Positions 8,234 through 16,663 of a stretch of 64,000 bases of DNA are shown here, piece by piece. Numbering within the stretch: position 1 is the first letter of the stretch; each line of letters opens with the position of its first letter. The position numbers were made by a program, and so were the translations under genes. Under the pieces are notes generated by a model that saw only the letters and a list, made by a program, of their open reading frames with translations, made no database searches and had not been told where the DNA came from. The stretch covers positions 1-64,000 of the forward strand of contig FMWZ01000015.1 in the NCBI GenBank assembly GCA_900103495.1, in the 5' to 3' direction. The DNA is from Lachnospiraceae bacterium G11 (GTDB taxonomy: Bacteria > Bacillota > Clostridia > Lachnospirales > Lachnospiraceae).

Positions 8234-9343
8234 ATGTACGCGATAATACCAAGAATTCTCTTAATTGCACTGTGTGCGGTAACTGCATATAAGGGTGGAA
8301 CGGCTGATTATCTCATTGCCCTTTTGATTACCTTCGCCATCTCTTCCATAAGCTTCGCTGCAAGGAAGAAGGCGGCTACCTACTCCCTTTGTGTAGTTTA
8401 TTTAGTCATGTTCTTTATTATTCCCACCCAGACTTTGTATTATCTTCCCGTTATCATTTTCGAGATTACCGTAATCAGTCTTCATATAGAGAAGAAACTT
8501 CCTGTTTTTGACAAAACCCTTATTCCCTCAATTGCAGGCCTTATAGTGGTGGCTTTATGCGCCCTTTCATATAAAGAGCACGCGTTATTTATTATCCTTA
8601 TCAGCCTTTTGGCTCTCTACCTTGCCTATGCAAGTCTTCTTATTAGCGGTCTTTGGCTAAAGGTCATGGGACAGGCTGACGACAGAAGGCAATTGGAGGA
8701 ACTGATGGAGAAAAGAGCCGCCGATTACCAGGACAAGCAGGACTACGAGGTTCACCTGGCAACCCTTAAAGAGAGGAACCGAATAGCCAGAGAGATTCAC
8801 GATAATGTGGGTCACCTCTTATCCCGGGCCCTTATTATGATGGGAGCAATTGATGCCATTAACGAGGATAAGGTCCTCGGCGAACACCTGGGAGTTCTCA
8901 AAAACACCCTCTCCGATGCCATGGATTCCTGCAGGGTAAGCGTTCACGATTTGTACGATGATTCAATTGATCTTAAAGGAAGTCTTGAAAAGCTGGTGGA
9001 GGACTTTAAGTTCTGCCCTGTAACTCTGGAATATTCCTCAGGATCCAAGATAAATAAGGATATTAAATTTGCGGTGGCAGGCATTGTTAAGGAAGCCTTG
9101 TCCAACATTGCCAAGCACAGTAACGCCACCTGGGCCAAAGTGGTTTTCATGGAGCATGAGAATCTTTATCAGCTTCTGATTGAGGACAACGGCACTTCCG
9201 CCACAAAGGGTGACGGAACCGGCATTGGCCTTAACAACATGCAGGATCGAATAAATGCCCTCGGGGGTACATTTTATATAAGGAACGAAACGGAATTCAG
9301 GATTTTTGCAACCATTCCCAGATCCCAAAAGAAGGAGAAATAA
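8234..9343 (+). CDS. DesK/NarL-type sensor histidine kinase
   Basis: 369 residues from the ATG at 8234; an in-frame TTG lies 18 nt earlier, and neither start has a ribosome binding site. The N-terminal 145 residues hold about five membrane helices with very short loops, like DesK-type sensors. A coiled linker leads to the HisKA_3 phospho-acceptor box REIHDNVGH (His about 189) and then a HATPase domain with N-box (EALSNIAKHSNAT) and G-box (GTGIGLNNM). It overlaps the regulator gene by one base (TAATG), so the pair is coupled. The exporter operon lies divergently; the input signal is unknown, with the membrane itself a plausible one. Confidence 0.88.
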   Translation: MYAIIPRILLIALCAVTAYKGGTADYLIALLITFAISSISFAARKKAATYSLCVVYLVMFFIIPTQTLYYLPVIIFEITVISLHIEKKLPVFDKTLIPSIAGLIVVALCALSYKEHALFIILISLLALYLAYASLLISGLWLKVMGQADDRRQLEELMEKRAADYQDKQDYEVHLATLKERNRIAREIHDNVGHLLSRALIMMGAIDAINEDKVLGEHLGVLKNTLSDAMDSCRVSVHDLYDDSIDLKGSLEKLVEDFKFCPVTLEYSSGSKINKDIKFAVAGIVKEALSNIAKHSNATWAKVVFMEHENLYQLLIEDNGTSATKGDGTGIGLNNMQDRINALGGTFYIRNETEFRIFATIPRSQKKEK

Positions 9344-9969
9344 TGCGAGTACTGATTGTAGACGATGACGCACTGGTATGCAGTTCACTGAAAATAATAC
9401 TTGAGAAGGACTCGGATATTACCGTTGTGGGTATAGGTAATAACGGTGAGGACGCCGTGGGTTTATATAACTACCTGGCACCGGACGTTCTTTTAATGGA
9501 CATTCGAATGGATAAGAAACTTGGAACAGAGGCCGCTGAAGAGATTCTTAGAGACTATCCGGACGCCAAGATTCTCTTCCTTACCACCTTTTCCGATGAT
9601 GAATACATTCACACCGCTCTTAACTGCGGAGCCAAGGGATACCTTCTAAAACAGGATTATGACTCCATAATCCCTGCTTTAAAGGCCGTTGCCATGGGAC
9701 AGACGGTTTTTGGCGGAAACATTATGGAAAAACTTCCCACTCTCCTTGGGAAGGAAGTTCACAATGAGTTTAAGGGCGAGGAGTTCGGCTTAAGCGAGAA
9801 GGAGTGCCAGATTATCGGCTGCATCGCTGAGGGCTTAAGCAACAAAGAGATTTCCGAGGAGCTTTTTTTAAGCGAAGGAACCGTTCGAAACTACATCTCT
9901 TCCATCCTTGAAAAACTGGCCTTAAGAGACAGAACTCAGATTGCTGTGTTCTACTATAAAAACAAATAA
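9343..9969 (+). CDS. NarL/LuxR-family response regulator
   Basis: 208 residues. The receiver domain (1-120) has the acidic pair in VDDDAL, the phosphorylation site Asp at about 53 in LLMDIRM, and the conserved Thr and Lys (LTTFSDD, AKGYLLKQD). A C-terminal LuxR helix-turn-helix (about 145-208) has the usual 'LSEKECQIIGCIAEGLSNKEIS' region. It is partnered with the kinase whose stop overlaps its start. The palindrome at 8197 is the best candidate binding site. No terminator is seen before the rpsT promoter seven bases downstream. Confidence 0.92.
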   Translation: MRVLIVDDDALVCSSLKIILEKDSDITVVGIGNNGEDAVGLYNYLAPDVLLMDIRMDKKLGTEAAEEILRDYPDAKILFLTTFSDDEYIHTALNCGAKGYLLKQDYDSIIPALKAVAMGQTVFGGNIMEKLPTLLGKEVHNEFKGEEFGLSEKECQIIGCIAEGLSNKEISEELFLSEGTVRNYISSILEKLALRDRTQIAVFYYKNK

Positions 9970-9975
9970 AAACTA

Positions 9976-10004
9976 TTGACACTTTAGGCTTCTTCCTATA
10001 AAAT
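9976..10004 (+). promoter_or_regulatory. rpsT promoter
   Basis: TTGACA (9976-9981), a 17-bp spacer and TAAAAT (9999-10004). It gives an mRNA leader of about 85 nt before the rpsT start, long enough for translational autoregulation. Confidence 0.75.
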
Positions 10005-10097
10005 ATCTTTCGGATGTTTGCATCAGCTGACCGTGTCCGGCATCAGATGCGACAGAAAATTATCGAAAAACAGACCATTTGATGGAGGTGTAGATCT

Positions 10098-10361
10098 TTG
10101 GCTAATATTAAATCTGCTAAGAAGAGAATTCTTGTTGCTAAGACAAGACAGGACAGAAATAAGGCTATTCGTACAGGCGTTAAGACAGCTATGAAGAAAG
10201 TCTTCGCTGCAATCGAAGCTAACGATAAGGCTGCTGCTGAAGTTGCTTTAAAGGAAGCAACCAAGACAATCGAGATGGCAGCTCAGAAGGGCGTTTACCA
10301 CAAGAACAACGCTGCAAGAAAGGTATCTCGTTTAGCACTCGCTGTTAACAAGATGGCTTAA
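10098..10361 (+). CDS. rpsT: 30S ribosomal protein S20
   Basis: 87 residues, very rich in Lys, Ala and Arg, opening with the S20 hallmark MANIKSAKKRI. S20 binds 16S rRNA early in 30S assembly. The start codon is TTG, placed 7 nt after GGAGGTG; translation from it matches the conserved N-terminus exactly. A UUG start is also used for rpsT in Escherichia coli, where weak initiation takes part in feedback control. The gene has its own promoter and a strong terminator, so it is monocistronic. Confidence 0.97.
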   Translation: MANIKSAKKRILVAKTRQDRNKAIRTGVKTAMKKVFAAIEANDKAAAEVALKEATKTIEMAAQKGVYHKNNAARKVSRLALAVNKMA

Positions 10362-10402
10362 TCCGCTTACTACTGCTGGTAAGTAAATTATTTAAAGCAA
10401 AC

Positions 10403-10433
10403 AAAAACTCGCACCGTCATGCGAGTTTTTTTG
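10403..10433. terminator. Bidirectional intrinsic terminator after rpsT
   Basis: An 11-bp perfect stem (AAAAACTCGCA with TGCGAGTTTTT), a 6-nt loop and T-runs on both strands. It ends rpsT on the plus strand and the TPM-domain gene on the minus strand. Confidence 0.9.
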
Positions 10434-10447
10434 TTGTCTTTATTTTC

Positions 10448-11338
10448 TTATCTTGAATGGCCGCCACCGCCATGGGAGTGCCCGCCGGAGGAAATATGAT
10501 GGCCTCCACCGCCACCTCCGCCATAGCCGCCGGAGTCAGATCTTTCTATTCTTCTCTGGCTGATGGCCTTGCTGATGAACTGGTCATACATAACCTCAAA
10601 GTTAATTCCGTTCTCTCCGACATAGGTTGATTCGTTTACGGTCTTCTTGCCCTCCTTGCCGGATGCATAGATGGCAATAAAGATTATCGCCGCAATGGTA
10701 GGAATAACAAAGTATGCATAAATGGGAACCTCAAGTTTGGTTTCCTCATTCCCCATGTATCTTGCAATATCCTCAACATAGGCTTTGTAGGCTCTGTAGG
10801 GATCATATTCCACATAGTCATAAACATCGTCTAGGACTCTGTCAATCATGTTTGATGAAAACTTCCTCTCAACGCTTCCTGAGGTTGAAAGCCAGGTGTG
10901 AATCTTTCCGTCAGACTCCCTGAACCAGTTATCAAGAAGGATACAGCCGTCGCCGTCATCGCTTTCCTTTGTCTTATTCCAGCCAAAGCCATACTCATCG
11001 TAGAAATTGTCGGCTTTTATCATAACGTACTGATTACTGGGGACATTGGGATCATAGGACTTTGCGTATTCTTCCAATGACTCCTTCATGGTAAGAAGGA
11101 TAATGTCGCAATGAGCAACCTGCTCTTTTTCCGCAATAAGTGCTCTTAACTTGTCTTCCTCTTCATCCGTAAGCACATCACCGTAGTCGAAAACTCGCTC
11201 ACTTTCTGTGCAATAGGTGTTTACTCTCTCGTAGTTGACTGCGTTTTCCTTATTCCAGATCATGGAAATGACGCAGAATATAATTATGATTCCGCATACC
11301 AGGAACCATATTCTAAAAAATCTAAACCAGTTTCTCAT
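10448..11338 (-). CDS. TPM-domain membrane protein with Gly/His tail
   Basis: 296 residues from the second ATG, which has AAAGAGG at proper spacing; the ATG eight codons earlier has none. An N-terminal helix (about 10-30) is followed by a TPM-type domain (about 40-185; 'FDYGDVLTDEEEDKLRALI' is typical of the domain start), a second helix near 215-232, and a C-terminal stretch of Gly, His and Ser (GGGGGGHHISSGGHSHGGGG). TPM proteins are membrane-associated with proposed phosphatase or repair roles. The His-rich tail could bind metal. It follows a zinc-ribbon membrane protein gene by 13 nt, so the two probably act together. Confidence 0.75.
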   Translation of the reverse strand: MRNWFRFFRIWFLVCGIIIIFCVISMIWNKENAVNYERVNTYCTESERVFDYGDVLTDEEEDKLRALIAEKEQVAHCDIILLTMKESLEEYAKSYDPNVPSNQYVMIKADNFYDEYGFGWNKTKESDDGDGCILLDNWFRESDGKIHTWLSTSGSVERKFSSNMIDRVLDDVYDYVEYDPYRAYKAYVEDIARYMGNEETKLEVPIYAYFVIPTIAAIIFIAIYASGKEGKKTVNESTYVGENGINFEVMYDQFISKAISQRRIERSDSGGYGGGGGGGHHISSGGHSHGGGGHSR

Positions 11339-11351
11339 ATGATTCCTCTTT

Positions 11352-12344
11352 CTATACCGCATGCATTACTACCATAAAGGTCACAAATATAAGGGCCCAT
11401 AAGGTAGCGGCGTAACCTAAGATTTTGCCCATGCTTCTCGGGGCCTCCCCCACCAGCTTGCCGGTCTGACCGTTTATGTAGTAGGTGTAAAGTTTATCCT
11501 TATATGAATAGATGTACTGCCATACGGGAAGAAGACTGTATTTGTCGCTTCTTGAGGCAATATCTATGTTCTCATACATTGGTGTAATCGTGGTGTAAGC
11601 GCCTGTAATAGAGTTTCTGATGATTTTGCTCGCATCGTTTCTGGCCCTTGTCTCTGCTCTGTAGGCCAGCTCATCGGAGGTCTTGTTATAGCACTCCGAA
11701 TAAAAGCCCGAAAGATCCGGCTCTCTGAAATCCTTTAAATCCGCATAATCATAGGGCTCCATTAAATCCATGGAATCGTCCGGCATAACGTCAGACGCAT
11801 CCACGGGCACCCTGTTAAACTTGGCTGCCAGTTTTCTGTGGATTCTGAAAATGGAAGTCTCTGTGTACTCTATATCACCGGAAACCCATCTTCTGGTCTT
11901 TGTGGCATTGGCCTCAAATTCACCGTTAACATTCATATCATAGAGAAAATACGGCACATACATGCCTGTCATCTTCTCCAAGCTCTGAGCTGAAAGGAAA
12001 TCCGAAGGGGCGAATACCTTCTTCCTAAAGGCGTTAAATAAGATTTCCTTGGCTTTTTCCTTGCTGATTCTAAAGGGCAAAAGTTCCGAGGGCTTATATT
12101 TGCCGGTTACTCTCTCATCGTGGATCAGATAATGCCCGCAGTATTCACATCTTTCTGCCGAGGTAAATGGGCCGGGTTTAATGGGCGCACCACAGTTAAG
12201 ACAGGTCTCAAGGGAGTTGTAATTCTCACCCTCTCCTGTCTTCTTATCCTGGGTTTCCTCTCCGCCGCAGTGGGGGCAGACCATCATCCCCTTATCCGGG
12301 TTATATACTATGTTTCCGCCGCAATTCTTACATCTGAAAAACAT
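11352..12344 (-). CDS. Zinc-ribbon membrane protein
   Basis: 330 residues from the ATG at 12342-12344, which has AGAAGGAGC upstream; an upstream ATG would add 13 residues and lacks such a site. Two zinc ribbons lie at the N-terminus: FRCKNCGG...VCPHCGG and CLNCGAPI...CEYCGHYL. The middle of the protein is a soluble domain with repeated Tyr/Asp-rich segments, and a single membrane helix closes the C-terminus (about 307-326). It overlaps the glycerophosphodiesterase region only through the longer start and precedes the TPM gene. Function is not known; TFIIB-type ribbon proteins of this form often neighbour TPM proteins in clostridia. Confidence 0.7.
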   Translation of the reverse strand: MFFRCKNCGGNIVYNPDKGMMVCPHCGGEETQDKKTGEGENYNSLETCLNCGAPIKPGPFTSAERCEYCGHYLIHDERVTGKYKPSELLPFRISKEKAKEILFNAFRKKVFAPSDFLSAQSLEKMTGMYVPYFLYDMNVNGEFEANATKTRRWVSGDIEYTETSIFRIHRKLAAKFNRVPVDASDVMPDDSMDLMEPYDYADLKDFREPDLSGFYSECYNKTSDELAYRAETRARNDASKIIRNSITGAYTTITPMYENIDIASRSDKYSLLPVWQYIYSYKDKLYTYYINGQTGKLVGEAPRSMGKILGYAATLWALIFVTFMVVMHAV

Positions 12345-12361
12345 TGAAGCTTCTGCTCCTT

Positions 12362-13219
12362 CTATGCATTCTTGGGAGGGCACTGCTTGGGAATAAAGCC
12401 CTCAAAAATGTAAACGTCAAAGTCATCAATTCTTGCGTCAAGCTCTTCCTGGCTTCTTATGGTCCAGGCTGCAGACATGGCGTTATAGAAGTTCTTATTG
12501 ATTCTTCTTGAAAGATTCCTGTAAAACTTGTGGTTATATGCGATAAAGTCAGGCTTCGCGAGGATGTTTAAAAGCAAATACTCCATAGCCCAGTAAAGGG
12601 GTGTATGGTACTTCTCGTTATCCGCGTGCATGTAGCTGTCGGATAACTGGCCTCTTACGATGTCATTTCTGTTCTTCTTATACCACTTAACTGCCAGGGG
12701 ATTAAAGGATTCCATGCAGTATAGGCCCTTGTAATCCTTAAGGAGCTCATCTGCCTTGGGGCAGACTCTCAGATCGTTATCATTAGCCTTTATCTCCACG
12801 ATAAGGGGCACCTTGCCACCCACTAATTCAAGTACATCTTTAAAAAGCGGAATCTTCTCCTCCGTGTCAAAAAGTCTGAACTTCTGCAGTTCCTCCAGTG
12901 TGAAATCGGATATTTTCCCATCAACGCCACACACTCTGTTTAAAGTGTCGTCGTGGAACACAACAGGAATCAAATCCTTTGTAATATGTACATCAAGCTC
13001 GATTCCGTAGCCTGCATCAACAGCCTTCTTAAAGGCCGCCATGGAGTTCTCCGGAGCCTCACTCTTATTATCATGAAGTCCTCTGTGTGCAAAGTACGCC
13101 TGATCCGTAAAGGGCTTTCTGGCCTCTTTGTGGCTCATCCTTGGCATAATCAGGATAAAGTAAAGCACCATAACGCACACATAAATTAAAAGTAATATCT
13201 CAATAATTGTAAGCAGCAT
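12362..13219 (-). CDS. Glycerophosphodiester phosphodiesterase family protein
   Basis: 285 residues. A membrane helix (about 3-25) anchors the protein, followed by a GDPD TIM barrel: FAHRGLHDN near 42 (catalytic His), ENSMAAF, ELDVHITKD (metal-binding Glu and Asp) near 75, and VFHDDTLNR (second catalytic His) near 87. Later barrel strands are present (LIVEIKAND). It would hydrolyse glycerophosphodiesters to glycerol-3-phosphate and an alcohol, probably at the membrane face. The ribosome site CTTGGAGGTATAG precedes the ATG. Substrate range is unknown. Confidence 0.9.
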   Translation of the reverse strand: MLLTIIEILLLIYVCVMVLYFILIMPRMSHKEARKPFTDQAYFAHRGLHDNKSEAPENSMAAFKKAVDAGYGIELDVHITKDLIPVVFHDDTLNRVCGVDGKISDFTLEELQKFRLFDTEEKIPLFKDVLELVGGKVPLIVEIKANDNDLRVCPKADELLKDYKGLYCMESFNPLAVKWYKKNRNDIVRGQLSDSYMHADNEKYHTPLYWAMEYLLLNILAKPDFIAYNHKFYRNLSRRINKNFYNAMSAAWTIRSQEELDARIDDFDVYIFEGFIPKQCPPKNA

Positions 13220-13301
13220 AAATCTATACCTCCAAGGGAGTATTATACCACAAAAAGGTGCTATAATACTAAATCATATATACACGTAAAGGGGAAATAA
13301 A

Positions 13302-13727
13302 ATGAATACTGAGAAATTTGAAAAGTCCTGCGGGGCTATCACTTTCACAAGAGAAGGCGGTGAGATCAAATACCTCCTTGTGGAAGAAATGCATGGCGCA
13401 ATCAGCTTTCCTAAGGGACATGTTGAGGGAAACGAAACCGAGGAAGAAACCGCCATGCGTGAAATCGAAGAAGAAACCAATCTTACTCCCTCCTTCATCG
13501 ACGGCTTTAAGCGGGTCCAGGAATTCCCGCTTCTTGATTCTCCCGGAACCACAAAGCAGGTTGTGTATTTCCTGTTTGACTACACCGGACAGACTCCAAA
13601 GATTGTAAGACCTTATGAGGTCAGAAGTTTAAAAAGCCTCCCGTTACAGGAGGCCTTAAATACGATTCAATTTCAAAATATGAGAGATGTACTTGTAGAA
13701 GCTGACGATTTTATCAAAAAGCTTTAA
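13302..13727 (+). CDS. NUDIX hydrolase
   Basis: 141 residues. The Nudix box GHVEGNETEEETAMREIEEET is complete at about residues 43-63, with the Glu pairs that bind magnesium. The N-terminus (SCGAITF...YLLVEEM) and length fit the diadenosine tetraphosphate hydrolase group, which cleaves Ap4A or related nucleotides; the exact substrate is inference. AAAGGGG lies upstream of the ATG. Its TAA shares the palindromic TTAA with the stop codon of the convergent diguanylate cyclase gene. Confidence 0.88.
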   Translation: MNTEKFEKSCGAITFTREGGEIKYLLVEEMHGAISFPKGHVEGNETEEETAMREIEEETNLTPSFIDGFKRVQEFPLLDSPGTTKQVVYFLFDYTGQTPKIVRPYEVRSLKSLPLQEALNTIQFQNMRDVLVEADDFIKKL

Positions 13728-14866
13728 TGTCGTCTGTCCTTGCCGGTTTCTTTGTAATAGCGGGACTTGTCAACATACATTATCTGCTCGGCTTTCTTGA
13801 CCAGGTCCAGAATGTTGTTTCCCTCTCCCACAGAGTAGCCAAAGGAAATAAATCTTCCACCATCATAAACCAATGCCGCAAGGTCATTCATTCGTTTTGC
13901 GAAGGAATCCTCTGTGGCATTTTCTACTATGCACACAAACTCATCTCCGCTTACTCTGAACACTTTTCCGTCGGGGAATGCGTTTCTCAAAGTCTCGGCT
14001 GCCTTAATTATGAGTTTGTCGCCGGCTTCGTGCCCAATATGGTCGTTGGTTTCCTTAAGGGAATTTACATCTGCAAAAACCGCTGCAACCTCTCCTTCGA
14101 AGGAATGGCTGCCAATGTAAACCTGATAGCCTCTCCTGTTGCCAAGGCCTGTCAGAATGTCATGTACCGCCAATTTGTTGTAAAGCTCAGCATTGGAAGT
14201 TGCTTCCGCAATAATTCTTGACTGGACAATAACATATACAACTGCAAGGGAAACTGCTGCTCCCACGAACCCGTTTCTTACATCTGCCGCATGCCGTCCC
14301 AGTATTATGAAGGAAAGAAAGGGCACAATTACAAAGAGTGACGTAACCGCAGGGCTGGTTATACCGAATGCCTTGTGGTAACGTATAAAGACTACAACCA
14401 TAGCAATAAAGCAAATCGCGCCGGCAATCTTACTGTATGGATTCCAGGGACCGTTTGCAAAGGTTCCGTCCACCAGGGTAAAAAGCTTCCCTGTAATTGC
14501 TCCGACTGTCACAAAACACGCGTCAAGCACACACAAAACAGTAATCGAATAGGGAAAAGCCTTGGAAAATTTCCTGTCAGTTTGAGTAATAAGATAATAG
14601 AAATAGAAGGCATAAAATGCCATGACACAGTCAATAAGAATGTATCCCAAGAGAGTGAAAATAAAAGTTACTGTCACATACCGGCTTTGTCCGTCGAGGG
14701 CCTGACCCGCCATCTCGGCAAGCAGTCCCGCAAGGCACGCCCACATACAATAGCGGAAATGTCTGGTAAGCCTTATTGCATCCTCGGGAACCTGGTAAAG
14801 GCCAACAATAATTATAAAGATGAACAGCGCTGAAATCAGATTTACAAATACTATGACTGAATTCAT
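13724..14866 (-). CDS. Membrane diguanylate cyclase (GGDEF)
   Basis: 380 residues. Seven hydrophobic segments fill the first 215 residues, an unnamed membrane sensor. A GGDEF domain follows (about 225-375) with active-site motif SGDEF at about 306, a tolerated variant of GGDEF, so synthesis of cyclic di-GMP from two GTP is expected. The product-inhibition site RxxD, normally five residues before the motif, is absent. No EAL domain is present. AGAGGATC lies just before the start. It is the only cyclic di-GMP enzyme in this window. Confidence 0.88.
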   Translation of the reverse strand: MNSVIVFVNLISALFIFIIIVGLYQVPEDAIRLTRHFRYCMWACLAGLLAEMAGQALDGQSRYVTVTFIFTLLGYILIDCVMAFYAFYFYYLITQTDRKFSKAFPYSITVLCVLDACFVTVGAITGKLFTLVDGTFANGPWNPYSKIAGAICFIAMVVVFIRYHKAFGITSPAVTSLFVIVPFLSFIILGRHAADVRNGFVGAAVSLAVVYVIVQSRIIAEATSNAELYNKLAVHDILTGLGNRRGYQVYIGSHSFEGEVAAVFADVNSLKETNDHIGHEAGDKLIIKAAETLRNAFPDGKVFRVSGDEFVCIVENATEDSFAKRMNDLAALVYDGGRFISFGYSVGEGNNILDLVKKAEQIMYVDKSRYYKETGKDRRH

Positions 14867-14938
14867 CAGATCCTCTTTCTCTCCCCGGGTGGTACTATTC
14901 TACTATTTTACCTTATTTGGAATACATAGGCAACAAAA

Positions 14939-15009
14939 AGGTGCAGTTTGGGGACAGGCCCCGTTTGCACGTGGAATGTGCAAACGGGGCCTGTCCCCAA
15001 ACTGCACCT
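14939..15009. repeat. GGGGAC-family palindrome, long perfect copy
   Basis: A perfect inverted repeat with 32-bp arms (14939-14970 and 14978-15009) around GTGGAAT. Each arm itself contains a smaller palindrome, GGGGACAGGCCCC, flanked by GTGCA-type ends. The right end supplies the first two bases, on the plus strand, of the stop codon of the gene at 15008. The structure would fold strongly in RNA of either strand, separating that gene from the diguanylate cyclase. Confidence 0.9.
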
Positions 15010-16642
15010 ATATTGAATCAAACAATGATTTCAACGCATCGTGGCTGGCATCATCTTTGGTAATTACATCCGCTGCGGCCTTGGCCTCAGCTGTTGCATT
15101 TGCCACAGCCACACCACAACCGGCGGCCTTAATCATGTCGATATCATTCTCCTGATCACCGCAGGCGTAGGTCCTTCCGATAGGAATATGGTTAATCCTG
15201 CAGAAGGCCTTGATTCCGTTGCCCTTGCCGGCCTTAACGGAAAGAACCTCCATATATCTGTCGTTGGAGAAAATGCCCTGAAGTCTGTCACCCATATTTT
15301 CATGAATCCAGGTCCTGAAGGCCTCGAGCTTCGGCTTATTGTTAAGGTCGATGCACATCAGCTTCAGTGCGCCGTCCTTTAATTCGTCCGCAATATCCTC
15401 CACAAACTTAAGAGGCATGTGAACCTTCCTTGTGTAAAATCTGGTTTCCTCAGTCTCTTCTCTAAGGACTATATTGTCATCATCGTAAGAATGAACGTAA
15501 ATTCCCAGTTCATCGGCTTTCTTTATAACTTCCCTGATTTCCTCAGAGGTTATTTTAAATTCAATAACAGGTGTTTGCGTCTCCACATCAATGATCAATG
15601 CCCCATTGCTGCAGATAACCTTCATATCAGGCAAAACCATATCATTCTCAATGAAAGCATTGATTGTGCCCTTATAAGGTCGGCCTGTGGTAGGCACAAG
15701 GAAGTTACCTCTCTCAACAAATCCCCTGATTGAATCCTTCAAAGCATCGGAGAAAACGCATTTTTCATCAAAAAGCGTCCCGTCCATATCGGAAAAAACA
15801 TAATATGCAAGACATTTCTTAAGATTGTCAAGAATTTCATCAGGAATCTCAAGTGAGCCATGACCTGTTCCAAGGTCAATCTTAGGCTTGTTGGCACCGT
15901 GGAAGTCTGAGCCTCCGGTTATCAGAAGGTCGTACTGTTTTGCCAGGGATTTAAGCTGCCTTATCTCCCCTGCCGTGTACTTGGAATATATGGTTTCAAT
16001 GCCTATAAGTCCGGCCTCTTTAAGTTCTCCCACAAACTGCGAAAGCCTTGCGTCCGACATCTTGTACTGGAAGGGGTGGGCAAGAACCGGTATACCACCA
16101 ACCTCTGAGATAAGCTTAACAGCCTCAAAGGGTGTTATCTTTGTATCCTGAGGAACATAGCACCTTGCCTTATCACCTATATATCTTTCAAAGGCTTCCT
16201 CTCTGCTCTTAACATATCCCTTCTCTATAAGGTAAGCTGCGAAATGCGCCCTTGTAACAACTGCCCCCTTAAATCTTTCGGATATCTCCTCATAGGTAAA
16301 TGGGCAGCCTGCCTCAGCAAGCTTTGCACACATCTTCACATTTCTTCTGTTTCTCGAGGCAACAAACTCCTTAATCTTCCCAAGAAGCTTCTCGCTCTTA
16401 TAGTCCATGTAATATCCAAGGATATGGATATCTTTGCCATCAAGGTCCGTCGAGAACTCAATACCCGGTACTATCTCAATGGGTTTTCCCTTTGCATATT
16501 CCCGGATTTCATCAAGCCCATCCACCGTATCATGGTCCGTCAGTGCAATAGCCTTTAACCCCTTTTCTACGGCATAGTCCACCAGCTCTTCTACAGTATA
16601 TGTTCCGTCTGAATATGTTGAATGTACATGTAAATCTATCAT
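15008..16642 (-). CDS. PHP phosphoesterase fused to Cof-type HAD phosphatase
   Basis: 544 residues from the ATG at 16640-16642, which follows ACGAGGAATT; a longer frame adds 12 residues with no ribosome site. Residues 1 to about 275 are a PHP domain (DLHVHSTYSDG, LTDHDTVDG, VPGIEFSTD, VLAHPFQY, GGSDFHG) like the 5'-3' exonuclease/nucleoside bisphosphate phosphatase group. From about 280 to the end is a complete HAD-IIB domain (FSDMDGTLFD, TTGRPYKG, and ACGDQENDIDM near the end). Both domains keep their metal-binding residues, so two phosphatases seem joined in one chain. A long palindrome touches the stop codon. Confidence 0.85.
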   Translation of the reverse strand: MIDLHVHSTYSDGTYTVEELVDYAVEKGLKAIALTDHDTVDGLDEIREYAKGKPIEIVPGIEFSTDLDGKDIHILGYYMDYKSEKLLGKIKEFVASRNRRNVKMCAKLAEAGCPFTYEEISERFKGAVVTRAHFAAYLIEKGYVKSREEAFERYIGDKARCYVPQDTKITPFEAVKLISEVGGIPVLAHPFQYKMSDARLSQFVGELKEAGLIGIETIYSKYTAGEIRQLKSLAKQYDLLITGGSDFHGANKPKIDLGTGHGSLEIPDEILDNLKKCLAYYVFSDMDGTLFDEKCVFSDALKDSIRGFVERGNFLVPTTGRPYKGTINAFIENDMVLPDMKVICSNGALIIDVETQTPVIEFKITSEEIREVIKKADELGIYVHSYDDDNIVLREETEETRFYTRKVHMPLKFVEDIADELKDGALKLMCIDLNNKPKLEAFRTWIHENMGDRLQGIFSNDRYMEVLSVKAGKGNGIKAFCRINHIPIGRTYACGDQENDIDMIKAAGCGVAVANATAEAKAAADVITKDDASHDALKSLFDSI

Positions 16643-16663
16643 AGTAATTCCTCGTAACAACAA

